From Euborellia annulipes (taxonomy: Eukaryota; Arthropoda; Insecta; Dermaptera; Anisolabididae): a DNA stretch of 64,000 nucleotides. This document shows positions 44,726-55,984 of this stretch, one piece after another. The translations under genes were made by a program, and so were the position numbers. Position 1 is the first letter of the stretch. Each line of letters begins with the position of its first letter. The DNA is taken from the NCBI GenBank assembly GCA_023213315.1, contig JAKCPI010001707.1, positions 62,001 through 126,000 on the forward strand, written 5' to 3'. Under the pieces are notes generated by a model. The model did no database searches. It saw only the letters and a list, made by a program, of their open reading frames with translations, and had not been told where the DNA came from.

Positions 44726-45138
44726 TATTATGCATTTTATCATTGAAAAAAAAAATAATTAGACTGCGAAAAACGATTCTTTTGAATATGAAATTAAATA
44801 TTTTGTATTTCACTAAGGGTAGAGGGAGAATATAAGCTGTTGAAAGGGGGAGGGGGTAGTGTAGGTGTCATCGAAAAAAATAATAATAATTTTTTAACTA
44901 CATCAAGCCTGAGGGCATTTTTTTTTTTATCTTTTCTTAAGTCACCATTATTTATCTATTAGGCCTATATTTTTGTTAATCAAATTTCCTTAATCTACTT
45001 TTCTTTTACACAGGGGTGGATTAAGGGTTGAAAATTAAAATAAAATAATTTCAAAATAAAACTTAAAATAATTATTTATAAATGTATTCAAATTATTTTG
45101 AGAGTAATTTCGCGGTGAAGATTCGCGTTTCCTTAAAG

Positions 45139-45316
45139 CAGGGCCGGATCTAGGGGGGGGGCAGTGGGTGCTTGTGCCCCGGGCGGCAGATATCAGGGGG
45201 CGGCAATTAAAGAAAGATTTACTAAAAAAAAAATGTAAAATGATATGAGTTTTGTATAGAAAATTATGAGGGGGCGGAAAATTAAATTTTGCCCCCCCCC
45301 CCTAATTCCGGCCCTG
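45139..45316. mobile_element. hAT MITE, family C, copy C1
   Basis: Ends CAGGGCCGGATCTAGG and (complement) CAGGGCCGGAATTAGG, with the 8-bp duplication CCTTAAAG. Confidence 0.85.
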
Positions 45317-45689
45317 CCTTAAAGGGGGGAGAGGTATGAAGGCATTAACCAGAGGGGTTAATGCCCCATCCCCTATAATGCACAAAGATATTAATGTTTT
45401 TTAATACTTTTACTAACGGTGGGATAGAGACATTTTAATTTCATTCTAAAATTTCTTATTACCGGGGCGGAATTAATTTTTGAGAATTTCGAAACTCTCA
45501 TAAACAGATAATAATAACACTGGGTAACTTAGGAACCCATCGAATCCCTTGCAGAATTTTGTAGGGATTTTTTTCATTAGGTAAAAAAATAATATATGAT
45601 TAGTCCACTTATAATTTTACTGGGGTGAGTTACCGCATCTTTTTGTATCATAGAACTAATCTCAATTCGGAATTGAATTTTTACTTTCG

Positions 45690-45940
45690 CTTACCTATAT
45701 GTATAAGTTAATATACATATATATATAGAGAGAAAGTATTGGATTCATGTCAAAAATTCGATATCGAGACTTTAACGGATATACACGTTTTGAGGTCCCC
45801 TGAATCCAAAAAAGTGTTTTTCGCGACATGGTCTGTCTATGTGTCTGTTTGGGTTCAATTTAAAGCATGAAGAAATTGAGCTAGGAGGTTGAAATTTTAT
45901 ATTTAAGTTAGGCACTCCCCTAGGGCGTGAGAAAAAGATT
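45690..45940 (-). repeat. 680-bp repeat, 3' fragment, inverted
   Basis: Complement of the unit's end: CTTACCTATATGTATA, AGAGAAAGTATTGGATTC, TTTTCGCGACATGGTCTG, then AGCTAGGAGGTTGAAATTTT. Confidence 0.75.
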
Positions 45941-45984
45941 TGAGAAAAATATTTTTCTTCAGAATGAAAGTTATAAAAAACGAA

Positions 45985-46150
45985 GCCAGAATTTTTTCTT
46001 TAAAAATATATTTTAACAGCTGACTTTTCTGCTTTGGTCAAAGCCATCCTCGGAGTTGTTAGTGGTCATTCGAGGATGGCTTTGACCAAGGCCGAAACGT
46101 AAGAAGTTAAAATATATTTTTAAAGAAAAATTCCGGTTGCGTTTTTTTCT
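45985..46150. mobile_element. Short palindrome with hammerhead-like remnants
   Basis: Arms of about 65 bp (TTTAAAAATATATTTTAAC... and complement) around GTCAAAGCCATCCTCG. The plus strand carries CGAGGA, stem GGCTT/AAGGCC and GAAACGTA. The first core base pair is altered relative to CTGANGA. Confidence 0.55.
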
Positions 46151-46198
46151 AACTTTCATTCCTGATACAAATTCCACCAGCCATAAAATACCCTTATA

Positions 46199-46433
46199 AC
46201 AGCGTTTTCCAAACTGGGAGGGACGAATATTTGCCACCAGGACCAATTTTCCAAATGATTGCTAGTTTTAATATAAATAAGAATAAATTAAAAAAATATT
46301 TTTATATAAATTTATATATTTTAGCATTAAAAATGTTTGTTTTTGTATTATTTTATAAAATGGGGGGGGGGAGGCGTCATACGATTAAATATTTTTAAGG
46401 GAGGCGTGGTAACATAAAGTTTGGAAACCACTG
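46199..46433. mobile_element. hAT MITE, family H
   Basis: Left end CAGCGTTTTCCAAACTG, right end (complement) CAGTGGTTTCCAAACTTT. A second left end of the same family lies at 43342. Confidence 0.65.
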
Positions 46434-46439
46434 CCATAG

Positions 46440-47053
46440 AGAAACATCATTTAAAATTTTATTCAAATCGGGTGAGTGATTTGGGAACCCCTGATAAGGG
46501 GGTTCCCTACCCCTAATTTGATATAATGATATCCTAAAACCACCCCTGGATAATTTTCTACCCATTAAAACAAACACCATGAAAATCGGACCAGTAGTTT
46601 CGGAGTCTATGCAAAGAAACCTGGTCGAGTCGTTGGTGACGTCACGGCTTGACGTCACGACATGTAACGCGAAATGCTGATAGAAGAGCGAAAAAATTTG
46701 TGTCGATAAAAATAAAGTTTCACTTTAAAAAAGATGAAGTAGATGTGAAATAAATCAAGATATACTCTTTAAGCAAAGCCGTAGGCGTAGGCCGAATTTC
46801 ATTGATTTTGTGCCACTCACACAACTTAAAAGTACGAATTACTTATTCTTGAAGAGGCTCTAGAATAAAATCCTTGCAATAGACAATTTCTCTCTCACTT
46901 AGAAAAAAAAGTAATAAGAAAAAATTAGATTTCAAAAAAGTTAAAACAATCCTAAATCCTAATTTTATTTTAAAAGATTTTTCTAAGTTTGATGACAATT
47001 AATTAATTAAGATCTAATAAAAATGAAAATTTAAAGTAAATGTCTATTTAATA

Positions 47054-47055
<2 letters not shown>
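46440..47055. other. Unassigned repeat-derived sequence
   Basis: 46.44-46.68 kb is GC-richer with GACGTCACGGCTTGACGTCA. The rest is AT-rich. No gene recognised. Confidence 0.35.
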
Positions 47056-47056
<1 letters not shown>

Positions 47057-47086
<30 letters not shown>

Positions 47087-47340
47087 ATTCACACTTTTTT
47101 TCTCATTCACACTCACACTCACACACACATTCATACAGTCTTTTCGGCAACTCAGGCCATATAAGACATTTACGATATCCGTTATTGATTTAATATACAT
47201 ATATGGGGTCCAGGCATTCTTATTTAAGCCATTTGGTATCCAATTGTCTTAAATAAAATCATCGGACTGCCTGGGGTCCGAACCCGCGACGTTTGGTATA
47301 TGAGGTTAGCACGCTAACCTCTACGCCATGCCCCGAGGGC
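47057..47340 (-). mobile_element. tRNA-derived SINE, family 1, copy 3
   Basis: Full length on the minus strand, with its tail (poly-T on plus) at 47057-47092 and its tRNA-like head ending at 47340. Perfect 13-bp duplication CTATTTAATAGTT at 47044-47056 and 47341-47353. Confidence 0.9.
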
Positions 47341-48149
47341 CTATTTAATAGTTGAAAAGGAATAATCCGGAAAAAAGCGGTTCACAATTTTTTAATAATA
47401 AGAAATTCTAAAACTGTATATATAAAATTAAACTGCACGCAAAAATATATATCCCTGAAGCCCTGAACCCTGAAGATGGGTAATCGATAAATTTGATTAA
47501 AAATAAATAAATAAATAAAAAATTATGCTGTATACCACATCGATGCTTCTTTATCATAATTTATTCTATTGATATACAGCGGCGTAACCAGCCTTTGAGG
47601 GCGGGGGGGGGGCGAAGCTTAACTAGGGCGCCGGTTTTCCAGGGGGCTCCGCCCCCTGGACCCCTTGCTCGCCTTCGGCGAGCAATTGCCCGCCTTCGGC
47701 GGGCAAATTTCTTGCATCCTGTAATTTCCTCAGCGAATTTGTGAAACAAATGAATTTGTTTATATTTACATGTTTTTTAATGACACCTGTATGATTTTGT
47801 TTTGATTTTTCTTTGCTTTTACGAAAAATGTCGTTTTCTTCTTTGATTATTTCAAAAACTATTCAGTTTTCGGAAAAATATCAAAGGATAAAAACTTTTT
47901 AAAATTGAGTATTTTATCATAATATAATTTTGAAATTTCTGAAAAAACTTATTAAGTAAAGTATTACTTCCAAGTGACGTATTTACTCCAAAAGTTGATA
48001 GAAGTCTACAATTTTAGTGTAAGGAGCATATACCAAATTTCATCTATTTAGCTGCTTTGGTTTTTAAGCAATCGTGTTCACACACACACCCAGACGTAAT
48101 TCCAAAAGAACATACGAGAAAGTCTCGGGGAAGTCATTCCCCATTTTTT

Positions 48150-48304
48150 TTTTAACACACACTTCTTTCCCATTCACACTTACACTCACACACACATGCA
48201 CACAGTCTTTTCGGCAACTTAGGCCATATAAGACTTTGACTTTGAAATTTGGTATCCAAATGGCTTAAATAAAATCATCGGACTGCCTGGGATCCGAACC
48301 CCCG
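48150..48304 (-). mobile_element. SINE family 1, truncated copy 4
   Basis: Complement of the SINE 3' half and part of the head (CTTTTCGGCAACTTAGGCCA, then CATCGGACTGCCTGGGATCC). The head is cut at 48304 by the GC-rich fragment. Confidence 0.75.
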
Positions 48305-48590
48305 ATTAGAGCCCTGCACGGGTACGGGTTGGCCCGTAGGCCCGTTACCTACCCGGCCCGCGGACCGGGCCGGGCGGGCTTTGGAGGCCATGAAAAAATT
48401 ACGGGCGGGTACGGACGGGTAGCAAGTCTAAATAAACGGGTTCGGGCGGACGGGCATGCAAATGAGATTTTATTTAAAAATTGCTAGACATTCGTTCATT
48501 CATTCACTAAATCTCGGGCGGGAATGGGCGGGTTTGAAAAAATTCCGGGCGGGCTCGGGCGAGCCTGAAGAATGGTAAAAGCCCTTTCAT
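48305..48590. mobile_element. GC-rich hAT-like fragment
   Basis: Starts TTAGAGCCCTGCACGGG and is made of CGGGC/GCCCG repeats. Similar ends are common in hAT MITEs. The second end is not clear. Confidence 0.4.
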
Positions 48591-48887
48591 TTTGAGAAAA
48601 TCGAAAAAAACTGAAAAACATCAGTAAAATACTAGTACTTTTTGGCCGATTTTGATTAAAAGCTTATTTTCACGGTCCCGGGGGTGTTTAACTTAAATAT
48701 AACATTTCAGTCTCATAGCTCAATTCCCTTCATGCTTAAAAAAATTTTGAATTTCAAAAAATTAAATATTAAGGCTTATACGAATCCAGAGTAAATCTCC
48801 ACAGCCATAAAACATCAAATTAAGGCTTATATATTGCAAAATAAAACAAATTTTAATTATAAAGCCTCTATATACGTTATTTATTAT

Positions 48888-49448
48888 TAGAGACCGGACA
48901 AAAAAAGCATAAAAAAATGGAAAAAAAGTGCTTAAAAAAAGCATAAAAATCTTGAATAAAAAGTTGTTAAATAAGTATAAAAGTTGAAAAAAAAGCATCT
49001 AATAAGCAATTTTTACTCATACCAATGGCATATACAAATTTTTTTTTAAAGAAACTAAATTTATTCCGCCCCGCCCTGCGAAATTTTTTTTTTTTTGCGG
49101 AACCAAATTTTTTCACCCTGCGGAAAAAATTTTTTTTACAGGGCTATATTTTTTCACACGGCGGGGTTTTTGGAAAATTTGGGGGGGGTTGCCCCCCTCC
49201 TTATATACGTCCCTGGTATATGCGTGTGTGAATGGGAAAAAAGTTTTTTAATAAAAAAAAAAAATTATAAATATTCGTAAAATAAGTTCAAATAAGCACG
49301 AAAGGGAAAAAAAGCATGAAAACTCAAAAAAAGCATAAAAAATGCAATCTCAATGCACTTAGTTTTTCCTAATTCGTATAGAAATTAAATATCTAACGGT
49401 TGCTTATAAAATTGAGCAATAAGCATTTTGCTTAAAATCCGGTCTCTA
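48888..49448. mobile_element. hAT element, family G
   Basis: Ends TAGAGACCGGACAAAA and (complement) TAGAGACCGGATTTTAAG, with the 8-bp duplication TTTATTAT. It contains many AAGCATAAAA repeats and, at 49025-49215, a family B fragment. Confidence 0.8.
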
Positions 49449-49699
49449 TTTATTATTTTTGGAATTAAATTCATTTAAAATAGTAGAATTCAAGTTGTAA
49501 TATAATTTTAAAAGAAAACAATCAATTTTTTAAGACAATCGATGAAAAGAATTTGATAAAATCACATTCGCTGGGCTATATCTTAGAGGCCGTAGGGCGC
49601 CTATGCCGGTTTCGGGGGGCGCCAAGGGCTCGATGCGCCTGGGGCGGGGGGGGGGGCTCGCGCCAGGGGGTGGTTACACCACTGTTGATATATGAAGTG

Positions 49700-50440
49700 A
49701 AATTTGATTTCCGGTTGTATCGAGATGAGAGAAGAAATATGCACTCAAAATGTAACATATGAAACAAGTTTTATAATTTTTAATTGTAAAAATCACTTAT
49801 CATCATTTGGCCTTCTTTTCTCTTATTGGACAAGATTGAAAACTTTTTTTAGTCCTTTTGACATCTTAGGCCTTAGACTTTTAACGATACTTAATATTAT
49901 AATTACGATATACAGTATATTGAGGCACATTTATTTATACCACTTGATATCATTCATATTATATTAATTTTATAGAAAATTTAAAAATCTCTCGTGATTT
50001 ACTATGAAGGGTCAAGTTTTTATTTTTTTTTTCACGGTCGGGTGTCCCCTCCAAAAGGATGTCCGCACCCCACCCCATCTATGGATGCTAACATATTATA
50101 TGTAATAATTCCGTTATATTAATAACTCGAATGAAAAACTTTCATTCTAATAAGTTTTTAATCCTATTCCTTAGAAACTATTGAAACTCAGTGACGTCAT
50201 TTCAACTTTTTCTTAGGGGGGGGGAAGAAACTTTTCATAAAATTTTCTTACTGGTACTTACTTAGGTATCTCAAATTTGACCAAAAGATCAATAAATTTA
50301 ATTAATTTTTTACATTTTGTTTTCATGCATTTTGAAATATTTCTATAAAATTTAAAAAAGCCCTTGGTACATGATAATTATATCAAACTAAAGAAGAAGT
50401 GGATGGAGCTGCCCTAGCTGGGACTGGCAGTACTTCTTTT
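49700..50440. other. Non-coding stretch with a family E MITE end
   Basis: AT-rich. CAGTGACGTCATTTCAAC at 50189 is a single family E end without a visible partner. No gene seen. Confidence 0.4.
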
Positions 50441-50449
50441 CTTTGCATG

Positions 50450-50853
50450 CAAGGGCGGATACAAGGGGGGGGGGGTAAAGGGGGTAATTACCCCCCCCCC
50501 CCCCCCGAGATCCGCGAACGGAAGATGAAAAAAATTTGGTTCCACGAACGGCTCATGGGAAAAAATTTGGTTCCGCGAACGGCACATGAAAAAATTTTTG
50601 GTATAACGGACGAAAAAAATTTTGGGTCTCTAAAAAAAAGGTAAAATATTTTTCCGATTGGGAAAAATGTTTGGTTACGCGAACGGCACATGAAAAAATT
50701 TTTGGTTCCGCGAAAAACAAAATTTTTCGTAGAAAAACTTTTGAGAACAGCCCCCCCCCCGAAAAAAATTTCTATATACGCCCCTGGTGCTGTGTGACGA
50801 GTCACACCAGATTACCCCCCCCTCCCCGAGAAACGCCTCTGGATCCGCCCTTG
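50450..50853 (+). mobile_element. Composite hAT MITE A/B, copy A3
   Basis: Family A ends with the 8-bp duplication TTTGCATG, but the middle is family B-like (repeats of GGTTCCGCGAACGG and the TTTCTATATACGCCCCTG end). Same composite as at 56949-57355, in opposite orientation. Confidence 0.85.
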
Positions 50854-50859
50854 TTTGCA

Positions 50860-52430
50860 TGTCAGTCTCTTTCCTTCTATATTTTCAACAGGCGTCAGAT
50901 CGTGCCACGGGCCGGCTTGTTCTATTCCTTCCAAGTCGCAAAAACCCCCACCCCCCTGCCGACCCCGCGCCACGGGATTAAGACTAAGAAAGAAGAAAAT
51001 AATTGAATTTGGGTTGTCCAAATTTTTTTATTTTGAATCTCCAATTATAAACAGAACATTTTATAATCCTCCAAAAAGTTAATTTGCTGAGGTAAATGTC
51101 CTTCGGACTTGAGAGAATTATAAGCTGCAGTCTATCGCAAAAAATTGCAAACATTTTATTTAGGCATATTCCTATTAATTCCGTGATATATGAAACGTAA
51201 CTTTCATCTAATTGAATTCTTTTTTATTTAAAATTAAACCAAATAGCGTATTTCTTTTGCTGGTTCTTGCAAAACATAGTTGAATTCCCTCATCTAGTGC
51301 TAATTGAAATAATACTATTAAAATAAAATTTTCCTAAAAATAGCTCAAAATTTTCTAAAATATTTTAAGGTCAATATCAAATAGAATTCAACCCAACATC
51401 TCTATTTCCTTCATTATAGAATTTTTAAAGTGAGTCACGAGGTAATTATTTTCCTAAAGGCTTTTCAAGGCCGGCGACACAACAACCATGAAACCGCAAC
51501 CATAAACTATTCGAAGGAAGGATGGTTAATTATTGAACATTTTTATAACAAAAAAAAAATAACAGAATTAATTGTTAACAAGAATAAAATTCTGTTGAAA
51601 ATAAATTATTTATTTAACTAGCCTGATTGATGGAAATTAATTTGAAGGACAAGTAGGGCCGCCGAGAGCCTTAGCGGCTGCACTTTAATAACTTCATCGC
51701 GGGAGGGGGGCACCCACAAAAAAATATAAATTTTAAATGCCTTTCAGTAGGATAAAAAATGTTTTTTAATTTTTTTTTTTGTAATCTATTGAAAATATTT
51801 TTTTTTTCATTAGAAATTTTATTGTTGAAGAAATTTAGAGTTTGGGCTCCTGGAGAATTACTACTATTACTCCTTTACCACCCCCCTGCTCTGTCTGCGG
51901 TTCTGAAGACAAGGCAATTTTATTTTAAAGATAGATATTCTAATAATGAAAATGCTGAGTTAAATGCCAGTGAGATAAATCTCTCATTTAAATTATATTA
52001 AACTAAGGAATTTTTATTTACTTATCATTTCTTAATTTTTATCATATAAACCTTTTATTATCTTACTTTTTTATCCTGAATCTATTTGCACAATGATAAA
52101 TTTATTTAGTCTTTTGACAGCAAAAAAAAAATTTCTACAAAATTCCGATTTTGGATCAATGCCGGATTCTAATTTTAGTTGACTCGCTTTAATTTCACTT
52201 TTCTGATGGCATCCAAAGAAAATTCATTTTCTCTCTTTTATTTAATTATTTGATTAGGCTAGACAGCATTTTTATTTGTTCTCCAATTGGGTTGCCGGCG
52301 CTTCTTTATCGAAAGAGACATCGAATATGCATTCAAAAAGTAACATATGAAACAAGTTTTTCAATTTTATCGATGTTTCTATGTTTCTCATATTTTATTC
52401 TTAATAGAATAGTTTTTAAAATATAATCAC
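50860..52430. other. Non-coding stretch
   Basis: 50.87-51.0 kb is GC-richer, possibly another MITE remnant. The rest is AT-rich with no recognised gene. Confidence 0.4.
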
Positions 52431-52441
52431 GCTATCAGAAT

Positions 52442-52703
52442 CAAGGGCGGATACAGGGGGGGTTAAGGGGGTAATTACCCCCCCCCCCCGAGATTCGAAA
52501 AAAATACCTTTTTTCGCCAAAAAAAATTTATTTTTAATGTAAAATTTTTAAAATTAATACTTAAAAATTTGATGTGTATTTATATTCTGGCAAACAAATA
52601 CAGAATGCGCTTTTTAATTACCGAAATTAAAAAAAAATAGTGTGCTGTGCGACGAGTCACACCAGATTACCCCCCCCGAGAAACACCTCTGGATCCGCCC
52701 TTG
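52442..52703 (-). mobile_element. hAT MITE, family A, copy A4
   Basis: Ends CAAGGGCGGATACAGG and (complement) CAAGGGCGGATCCAGAGG, with the 8-bp duplication ATCAGAAT. Confidence 0.9.
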
Positions 52704-53190
52704 ATCAGAATGTCCAGGCGAGATCACACCTGATTTATTTTTCATAAGGAATTTTACTTTTTTTTTATATCATTAAAATAAATTTGAAGATATCAAACCC
52801 TTTGAACAGGATCAAATGCTTCGAAGGCAGGTCGCGTGACAGTATACTTATATTTTCTTGAGAAATTCTCATTCATTAATCTTATTCAATTTATCGCAAA
52901 TAAAAAAAACACCTTCCACCTTTCTCTGGTATAAATGAAATAAGACCGGACAGAAAATCTTAGATAGCAACAGGTTCTCTACCCCTGACTAGTTTACTTT
53001 TTTAAAGCAGGAGTTGAAAAACAGAGAACAAAAAATATTAATTGAGTTGCATATAAAAAAATTTACCAGCGGGTACGAGCCTTAAAATAAATCGGGGGGG
53101 GGCTCACAAAAAATAAAATACAGTATAAGCATGGACGAATATGGGACCAAAAAGTTTGGTTCAGTGCTTGGTAATGTAATTTATCCTAGT

Positions 53191-53417
53191 CAGTAGCGTC
53201 ATTTGGGGATGCAGGGGAAGGGGGGGCATTTGCCCTGATTTTTATAAAATTTTATATTATTCTTTAAATAAAATATTTCAAAAATATATCTACTAAGTAA
53301 ATAAACAATTAATTAAAATAAATATGTTTTGACCAAATTCGAGTACCTATTTGCAAGTAAATTTTAAGAAAAAAATGTTTACCCCTCCCCCAAGAAAAAG
53401 TTGAAATGACGCCACTG
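53191..53417. mobile_element. hAT MITE, family E, copy E2
   Basis: Ends CAGTAGCGTCATTTGG and (complement) CAGTGGCGTCATTTCAA, with the 8-bp duplication ATCCTAGT. Confidence 0.88.
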
Positions 53418-53737
53418 ATCCTAGTTCTTATTTGTTCTAGGCTTAACGTGACGAGCCACGTCTCCTGTTCTTGCCTCCTCAATCATTGACTCCACGGTCG
53501 TCTTTTATCTAACTACTTGGTGAGTAGTTTTTTATATACTTCTTTATTTTTAAATATTATCTCTCGTTCAAACTTTGTTATCAAAAATTTTATTTAAAAG
53601 TTTTTTTTTTTATAATATTAAAATCGCTATAAACATTGAAGTAAAGGGGTGTGGGCAGTCAGATATGCGAAACCGGGTGGCGCACCACTGATTAGTAGTA
53701 ATATTTTATTCCAAAATTTTCTATTAATATAGGGGAT

Positions 53738-53993
53738 CATAGGCGGATCCAGAGGTGTTTCTCAGGGGGGGGGGTAATCTGGTGTGACTGGTCGCACAGC
53801 ACACTACCTTTTTCTTCTTCGGTAATTTAAAGGCGCATTCTGTACTTGTTTGCCAGAATATAAATACAAATCAAATTTTTAAGTATTAATTTTTTAAAAT
53901 TTTACATTCAAAGTACATTTTTTCGAAAAAAAAGTATTTTTTTCAAATCTCGGGGGGGGGAGATGTAATTACCCCCCCTTGTATCGGCCCTTG
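53738..53993 (+). mobile_element. hAT MITE, family A, copy A5
   Basis: Ends CATAGGCGGATCCAGAGG and (complement) CAAGGGCCGATACAAGG, with the 8-bp duplication TAGGGGAT. Confidence 0.88.
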
Positions 53994-54626
53994 TAGGGGA
54001 TAGATGAAAAGGAGAAGAAAATTCGCATCTAGTTGTATGATTTTCTATTTTAGTAACATTTAAAACAAATACAAACATTTTTTTTTTTATGAAAAGCAAA
54101 ATTTGGTAATTAATTAAAGAAATTGAAAACACAAGATGTAATTTTCTAGTTTTTATTTTTCTATTTACTGAAAAACGGCTCTAGCAGTCGTGATCATTCT
54201 ACATGGTATTCTTTTACTTCTGAAGATACTGAGTGTCCAAATATGTATTAAATATTTATAGTTTTTGACCCCCCCCCCCCATGTTTGCTACCAGTAAGTT
54301 AATGTATACAAATAATTCTCAAATCACAATCTTAGCAGGCAACAGGTTGCCTTCCCCTTGGGCTAAAATATCGCTAGTGATTTCAGCTACAACCCTTAGT
54401 TAAAAGAATCAAATATTAAGATAATAAATTATTTAATAATAATCAATTCAATGATAAAAATTAGATTCAGGTCAGGTTATTGATTTTATTGTTCTCTTTG
54501 TCTCCCATATCAACTTTCTCTTTCACTTCTTAAACTCGGCCGGTGAAATAAAAAAATTTCTATGAGAAATAGTTTAAAAAATCTGTTTGAACTCATTTCC
54601 AGAAAGTGGTCAGCTTGAAACTTGGG

Positions 54627-54895
54627 CAAGGGCGGATCCAGAGGTGTTTCTCGGGGGGGGGGGAATCTGGTGTGACTCGTCGCACAGAACACTATTTTTT
54701 CTTAATTTCGGTAATTTAAAGGCGCATTCTGTTACTTGTTTGCCAGAATATAAATATAAATCAAATTTTTAAGTATTAATTTTTTAATATTTTACCTTAA
54801 AAATAATTTTTTTTTTTTCGAAAAAAAAGTATTTTTCAAATCTCGGGGGGGGGGTAATTACGCCCTTTACCCCCCCCCCTCCCCTATACTCCCTT
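54627..54895 (+). mobile_element. hAT MITE, family A, copy A6
   Basis: Ends CAAGGGCGGATCCAGAGG and (complement) CAAGGGAGTATAGGGG, with the 8-bp duplication AACTTGGG. Confidence 0.88.
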
Positions 54896-54904
54896 GAACT
54901 TGGG

Positions 54905-55830
54905 TATAGTCAAGAAGGTCCGGTAGACATATTTTTAATTTAATTAACCATAGTCTTTTTAAATTCATGCTTGCATCAATACGTAAAATTGTTGGCAACC
55001 ACGAGTTACTCGTGCTAAGACTGTTATCTATCTCTCCCTTCTCCTCAAACGTTAGACGGGAGGCAACAGCAGAGATGTTCTCGTCTTGTTCATATTCGAT
55101 GGATAAATTAAATATTTGTCCAAAGTGATAACTTAATGTTAAAGGAGCTGGCCCAAGCCGTTATCATAAAAAAAATTATTATTTTTTATTATTATGAAGG
55201 AAAAGAAACGCATACGATAGTTGAACATGATAAATATAGGCCTTCTAAAAATTTAAATTAGGCCGGAAAAATAGAAAAGCGAATGAGTTTTTCAACAAGT
55301 GTTGGGAAATCAACATTTTAAGGAAACAAAAAAGCAAGATTTTTTTTTGAAATTTATTTAAAAAAAAAAAAAAATTTGGGGTAGCCAAGAGTAAGAAAAA
55401 GTATAGGGTAAGAGAAAGTAAAAATTAAATGCTGCTATAAGAGAGTAAAATTTTAAAACAGTGAAAAACAAAATTGGTCTAACTTCTTACTATATAAACG
55501 TTTCGAAAGACAAACATTTTCTTCTTTAGGACTTTTAAGGTGTTAGATATGAATTAGGTCTTGATAAAAAAAACTCATTCTGTCGAAAATTGCTCTAGTT
55601 ATGAAAGTTATTATTGATATTTATTAAGAAGATTAATTTTAATGATTTTTTTTTTTTTTATGAAAAATTCCGTTCCTGATCGCAATGTTTGGGGTTCGAA
55701 TTTTGATATAAACGAGTTATAATTAAGAAATTACTAATCTCCATTAGCTGTAGCGATTCATCTATTCACATCTTAATATTGAATAGATAGGAATGAAATG
55801 CGTTTGCGTGGTTTGCTTTGATAAAATGCT
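54905..55830. other. Non-coding stretch with a hammerhead-like remnant
   Basis: AT-rich. At about 55497-55545 the minus strand has AAGAAGAAAAT...CTTTCGAAACGTT, a probable decayed relative of the palindrome family. No gene seen. Confidence 0.4.
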
Positions 55831-55842
55831 GACACTCACCAG

Positions 55843-55980
55843 ATGAGATGGAAGCAAGTGGTACGGTTGAATATCAGAGGTAGACTGAGATCGACTGAGA
55901 GAACGGCGTCGCTCTGCTGCGTTATGAGGCCGACAGTCTCAGGGTCATTCGACCGGCAATTCCGCCGCCACCACAAACTC
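55843..55980 (-). other. Candidate 5' non-coding exon, minus strand
   Basis: GC-rich island (GTGGTGGCGGCGGAATTGCC on the minus strand) that ends at CATCTG|GTGAGTGTC, a strong splice donor. No long frame. It could be a distal 5' UTR exon of the GST gene, which has a splice acceptor six bases before its ATG and lies downstream on this strand. This is inference only. Confidence 0.3.
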
Positions 55981-55984
55981 GAAT

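Larger units (their letters stand above)
47577..49684. mobile_element. 2.1-kb hAT-like element with nested insertions
   Basis: Ends CAGCGGCGTAACCAGCC and (complement) CAGTGGTGTAACCACC, with the perfect 8-bp duplication TTGATATA. No transposase frame is recognisable inside. It contains three perfect short hairpins (47639-47706), a SINE fragment, a GC-rich hAT fragment (48305-48590), a piece of the 680-bp repeat (48595-48745) and another complete hAT element (48888-49448). Confidence 0.8.
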
